Source: Acidaminococcaceae bacterium
Lineage (GTDB): Bacteria > Bacillota > Negativicutes > Acidaminococcales > Acidaminococcaceae
DNA: 9,933 nucleotides
Direction of reading: 5' to 3'
NCBI GenBank assembly: GCA_017443165.1
Contig: JAFSOW010000074.1
Span: 1-9,933 of the forward strand
The translations under genes were made by a program, and so were the position numbers. Of the stretch, positions 7,777 through 9,933 are shown piece after piece (positions within the stretch are counted from its first letter, which is position 1; each line of letters begins with the position of its first letter). The notes beneath the pieces are model-generated. The model saw only the letters and a program-made list of their open reading frames with translations. It was not told the DNA's origin and did not search any database.

Positions 7777-7833
7777 TACGGATACTTTTCCGGCAGAGGT
7801 TTAGGAAGGCCGGGAAAGTATCCGTAAGTTTTT
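7777..7833. terminator. Bidirectional intrinsic terminator
   Basis: An 18-bp stem with a single G-T wobble (7777-7794 with 7809-7826; TACGGATAC pairs with GTATCCGTA) closes a 14-base loop. It is followed by TTTTT at 7829-7833 and preceded by AAAAA at 7772-7776. It lies between the PHP gene and the convergent small membrane gene and can end both transcripts. Confidence 0.88.
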
Positions 7834-7845
7834 AATATCGGAAGG

Positions 7846-8142
7846 TTATTTAGGAGAGTTTTTCCATCCTTTTGAAAAATAAAAGAGCAGAACCGCGTAA
7901 TAGGCGAAAGCCCCGATGGTTGTACGGGAGGCCATCCACGAAGGGAATACAAGAAAGGCCAGCACGATAAAAAGAATGCTGAAAGCCAGCCTGAACAGAG
8001 AAGCGGGGGAAAAATCTTTTTCCGCCAGGGTCCTGCGTATATTCATGACAGAAAAGATGCTGTGCCTTGAGGCAAAGATACCAAAAAAGAAACCGCTAAT
8101 GATATATAAGAGCGAATTGACGATCTGGCTGAAGCTGCTCAT
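7846..8142 (-). CDS. Small hydrophobic protein, probably three membrane segments, unrecognised
   Basis: This 98-residue protein starts MSSFSQIVNSLLYII. It has three likely membrane segments (about 7-25, 49-66 and 73-90), separated by a basic stretch SVMNIRRTLAEKDF (31-44), and a short lysine-rich C-terminus GWKNSPK. I do not recognise the family, and no catalytic or metal motif is seen. That it is a true gene is supported by a strong GGAGG (8150-8154) 7 bases before ATG 8140-8142, a sigma-A type promoter upstream, and a terminator just beyond its stop. An upstream in-frame start at 8202 would overlap that promoter. It stands alone as a monocistronic unit, so the neighbours give no functional clue. 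Confidence 0.75.
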   Translation of the reverse strand: MSSFSQIVNSLLYIISGFFFGIFASRHSIFSVMNIRRTLAEKDFSPASLFRLAFSILFIVLAFLVFPSWMASRTTIGAFAYYAVLLFYFSKGWKNSPK

Positions 8143-8173
8143 AATGTTGCCTCCGGTTTTTGCTGTTAATTTT

Positions 8174-8202
8174 ATTATAGCTGCATTGACAGAGATGGAC
8201 AA
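8174..8202 (-). promoter_or_regulatory. Promoter of the small membrane protein gene
   Basis: On the minus strand, TTGTCC (8197-8202) and a perfect TATAAT (8174-8179) are separated by 17 bases. The -10 box lies about 31 bases upstream of the chosen ATG at 8142, consistent with a short leader carrying GGAGG. Confidence 0.6.
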
Positions 8203-8344
8203 GAGGGCCGGGAGGCGCTATTTAAAGGGGACTGTTCACCGGATGGCAGACAGATGCATCAAACAGTTTTTTTAAGATAGATTCTTATGCCGGGGTTTTG
8301 CGAAAACCGAAACAAAATGCCACATTTATGATAAAATTATCTTA

Positions 8345-8350
8345 TATAAT
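8345..8350 (+). promoter_or_regulatory. Probable -10 box for the CoA-transferase gene
   Basis: A perfect TATAAT lies 35 bases upstream of ATG 8386. No convincing -35 box is found 16-18 bases further upstream. About 40 bases upstream of the -10 box, 8294-8308 forms a small GGTTTT-GCG-AAAACC dyad that could be an operator, but this is weak. The gap 8143-8385 otherwise holds only the divergent promoter of the small membrane gene. Confidence 0.45.
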
Positions 8351-8385
8351 ACATAGCCAGAATTAGGAAAGCGGGTGAGCAGCAT

Positions 8386-9540
8386 ATGAACAGCGCGTTA
8401 CAGGGTATAAAAGTAATTGATTTCTCCCAGTGGCTGCCAGGACAGTATTGCGGAATGGTACTGGCGGATTTTGGAGCGGACGTGATTAAAGTGGAAGGCA
8501 TAAAAGGCGATCCCAACCGTAATTTTGCACCCCAACTGGCGCCCGGCATGAGCAGTTGGAACCTGGCGCTGAACCGGAACAAAAAAGGGATTACTGTTAA
8601 TATTAAGACAGAAGAGGGGCAGGAAATCCTGAAAAAACTGCTACGACAAGCTGATGTGTTTCTGGAAGGTTTCCGTCCCGGTTACCTGCAGTCGAAAGGG
8701 CTGGGCTATGGAGAAATTGAAAAAATTAATCCCCGGCTGATTTACTGTTCCATTACCGGCTTCGGTCAGGAAAGCAAGTATAGACAGCAGCCTGCACATG
8801 ATTTAAACATTATCGGGCTTTCCGGCATGAATTTCCTGAATGATACGGGAAATGTAGCCATCAGCGAAGTGCAGGTCTCTGCCATCGGCAGCAGCCTGAA
8901 TGCGGTTGCAGCCATTTCCATGGCGCTGCTGGCACGGGAAAAAACAGGGAACGGGCAATACATTGACGTGAGTCTTTACAACACTGCATTAAGCATGCAG
9001 ATTGTCTCGCTTGCCAGTATTTTAGGCTGCAGGGTGACCGGAGACAAACCTTTTGGCCGGCGCGCCCATTACTATGATGTATATAAAACAAAAGACGGAA
9101 AATACATCAGTGTGGGTACCATTGAGCCGAAGTTCTGGCAAACGTTTTGTGAAATGGTTGAATTGCCGGAGCTAAAAGACAGGCAGTACGATTTTGCTCA
9201 TGAAGAAGAAATAACACAAATGATCCGTAACAAACTGATGACGAAAACCCGGGACGAATGGGTCGCACTGGCGCAAAACGGGGAGTTCTGCGTAACGCCT
9301 GTAAACAGTCCGGAGGAAGCTTTGGAGAGTGAGATGACGAAAGCGTCCGGCATGTTGGAAACCCGGCGGGAAGATCTGGGGGAAGTGACGTATCTGAAAC
9401 CGGCGGTGAAGCTTGCCGGCACTCCCTGCAGCATTCGCTTCCGGGGGCCTTATGCAGGTGAACATAACCGGGAAGTGTTAGGCGCTTTAGGGTATACAGA
9501 CGAAGAAATTGTAAGCTTTAAGAAAAAAGGGATTATATGA
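8386..9540 (+). CDS. Class III CoA-transferase (CaiB/BaiF family) or alpha-methylacyl-CoA racemase-like enzyme
   Basis: This 384-residue cytosolic protein has the CaiB/BaiF (Frc) fold from end to end. The N-terminal stretch GIKVIDFSQWLPGQYCGMVL, the ADFGADVIKVE segment (28-38), the FRPGYLQSKGLGY segment (96-108) and REKTGNGQYIDVSL are family hallmarks. The catalytic Asp139 sits in AHDLN, aligning with the HDIN of alpha-methylacyl-CoA racemases and the catalytic aspartate of formyl-CoA transferase. The second racemase aspartate (in the DFGGG-type motif) appears replaced: here the segment reads VSAIGSS with Ala166. I therefore favour transfer of CoA between carboxylic acids over racemisation. 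The substrate cannot be told. The ATG follows GGGTGAG (8373-8379) with 6 bases between. No dedicated partner enzyme (acyl-CoA dehydrogenase, dehydratase) is adjacent, and no clear terminator follows. Confidence 0.88.
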   Translation: MNSALQGIKVIDFSQWLPGQYCGMVLADFGADVIKVEGIKGDPNRNFAPQLAPGMSSWNLALNRNKKGITVNIKTEEGQEILKKLLRQADVFLEGFRPGYLQSKGLGYGEIEKINPRLIYCSITGFGQESKYRQQPAHDLNIIGLSGMNFLNDTGNVAISEVQVSAIGSSLNAVAAISMALLAREKTGNGQYIDVSLYNTALSMQIVSLASILGCRVTGDKPFGRRAHYYDVYKTKDGKYISVGTIEPKFWQTFCEMVELPELKDRQYDFAHEEEITQMIRNKLMTKTRDEWVALAQNGEFCVTPVNSPEEALESEMTKASGMLETRREDLGEVTYLKPAVKLAGTPCSIRFRGPYAGEHNREVLGALGYTDEEIVSFKKKGII

Positions 9541-9569
9541 TTTGCGTCAGGACAGAAGCATTGCCGTGA

Positions 9570-9597
9570 TTGATGCCGTTGGATAATTATATATACA
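9570..9597 (+). promoter_or_regulatory. Weak candidate promoter for the metalloprotease gene
   Basis: TTGATG (9570-9575), 16 bases, TATACA (9592-9597) is the best fit in an AT-rich stretch. An alternative is TTGCCG (9561-9566), 15 bases, GATAAT (9582-9587). Transcription could also continue from the CoA-transferase gene, since no terminator is seen between the two. Confidence 0.3.
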
Positions 9598-9625
9598 AGG
9601 ACAACAGTTTTAACTGCTAAAAAGG

Positions 9626-9641
9626 AGTTTCACGTGAAACA
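9626..9641. promoter_or_regulatory. parS centromere-like site for ParB/Spo0J
   Basis: The sequence AGTTTCACGTGAAACA contains a perfect 14-bp palindrome (9627-9640). It matches the consensus parS TGTTTCACGTGAAACA at 15 of 16 positions; only the first base differs. This consensus is shared by ParB/Spo0J across most bacterial phyla, and sites cluster in the origin-proximal part of the chromosome. ParB loads here and spreads to organise segregation and recruit SMC. The site overlaps the Shine-Dalgarno GGAG (9624-9627) and the GTG start of the metalloprotease gene. I found no second CACGTG core elsewhere in the window. Confidence 0.85.
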
Positions 9642-9933
9642 TTTTTTGAAAATTATTTTTTCAATCCTCTGCCTGCTGGGAATTACCTGTTCTTTCCTGC
9701 CGGCTGCCGAAGCCGGCCTGATCAGCGAAAAACAGGAGCTAGAGATGGGCAAGGCTGCCGCTGAACAGATAGAAGCCCGTTATGGGGTCATCAACGATAT
9801 GGAAATCGCGGAACGGGTCGAACGTATCGGGCAAAGCCTGGTGGACGTGTGCGGTCGTAAAAACATAAAATATTCTTTTAAGGTGTTGAATACCGACGAT
9901 GTGAACGCGCTTGCCTGTCCCGGCGGTTATATA
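9634..9933 (+). CDS. M48-type (BepA/YfgC-like) secreted metalloprotease, N-terminal part
   Basis: The frame opens with GTG at 9634-9636, six bases after GGAG (9624-9627), and runs past the right window edge, so 100 residues are visible. The N-terminus MKHFLKIIFSILCLLGI, ending in SFLPAAEA, is a Sec signal peptide with an AxA cleavage site after about residue 27. The mature start is GLISEKQELEMGKAAAEQIE, followed by a stretch IAERVERIGQSLVDVCGRKN, then YSFKVLN, DDVNALACPGGYI. This is the pre-catalytic part of extracytoplasmic M48 peptidases, where ISxKQExxMG and VNAxAxPGGYI are typical. The zinc-binding HExxH would lie just beyond the window. Such enzymes act in envelope protein quality control. 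The Cys in place of the usual Phe/Leu-Pro region of NAFALPGG (here NALACPGG) is a minor variation. The start codon lies inside a parS site. Confidence 0.88.
   Translation, partial: MKHFLKIIFSILCLLGITCSFLPAAEAGLISEKQELEMGKAAAEQIEARYGVINDMEIAERVERIGQSLVDVCGRKNIKYSFKVLNTDDVNALACPGGYI

Noticed and set aside
8231..8273. A possible hairpin (ACTGTT 8231-8236 with AACAGT 8262-8267) followed by a run of seven T.
   Set aside because: The stem is only 6 bp with a 25-base loop, and no + strand gene lies upstream for it to terminate. A + strand TTGACA at 8186-8191 has no matching -10 box, so a small RNA is not supported.
8294..8307. GGTTTTGCGAAAAC resembles GGTTTTGCGAGAAC inside the right arm of the 171-bp palindrome (613-626).
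   Set aside because: Only 13 of 14 bases match and nothing around it extends the similarity. It may be chance, so I do not call it a second repeat copy.
9605..9616. A small CAGTT-TT-AACTG dyad before the metalloprotease ribosome binding site.
   Set aside because: The stem is only 5 bp of AT-rich pairs, so it is too weak to call as a regulatory structure.

Overview
The window looks like an ordinary chromosomal segment of a low-to-mid GC Firmicutes bacterium. I lean towards the class Negativicutes (Veillonella / Megasphaera / Acidaminococcus relatives) from the overall style of the proteins, but that is an impression and not proof. Promoters are near sigma-A consensus, Shine-Dalgarno sites are strong, and intrinsic terminators are clear. 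There is no rRNA or tRNA, and I see no CRISPR array, phage module or transposase.

Layout, left to right. (1) 1-444 (+) is the C-terminal part of a NagD-like HAD phosphatase cut by the window edge. (2) 466-636 is a 171-bp imperfect palindrome lying between convergent genes, probably a MITE- or REP-like repeat. (3) 660-2793 (-) is a two-gene operon, murQ then mupG, for breaking down N-acetylmuramic acid 6-phosphate sugars during peptidoglycan recycling. (4) 3094-4368 (+) is a divergent LysA-like PLP decarboxylase, transcribed away from murQ and closed by a bidirectional terminator. (5) 4445-6067 (-) is a ClC-type Cl-/H+ transporter with a C-terminal TrkA-C domain. (6) 6261-7729 (+) is a gene pair, a YigZ/IMPACT-family protein and a PHP-domain phosphoesterase, ending at a second shared terminator. 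(7) 7846-8142 (-) is a small unrecognised membrane protein. (8) 8386-9540 (+) is a class III (CaiB/BaiF) CoA-transferase or racemase-like enzyme. (9) 9634-end (+) is the N-terminus of a secreted M48-type metalloprotease.

How the genes relate. MupG splits MurNAc-6P-GlcNAc and MurQ converts the released MurNAc-6P to GlcNAc-6P and D-lactate, so these two form a real pathway. The LysA-like gene shares the divergent intergenic region with murQ and could also touch cell-wall precursors, but that is inference. The remaining genes look functionally independent.

The most notable non-coding signal is at 9626-9641. It is a 16-bp sequence matching the bacterial ParB/Spo0J parS consensus at 15 of 16 positions, and it is embedded in the ribosome binding site and GTG start codon of the metalloprotease gene. 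This suggests the window lies in the origin-proximal part of the chromosome. Apart from this parS site and the 171-bp palindrome, I do not see an obviously new multi-gene system.
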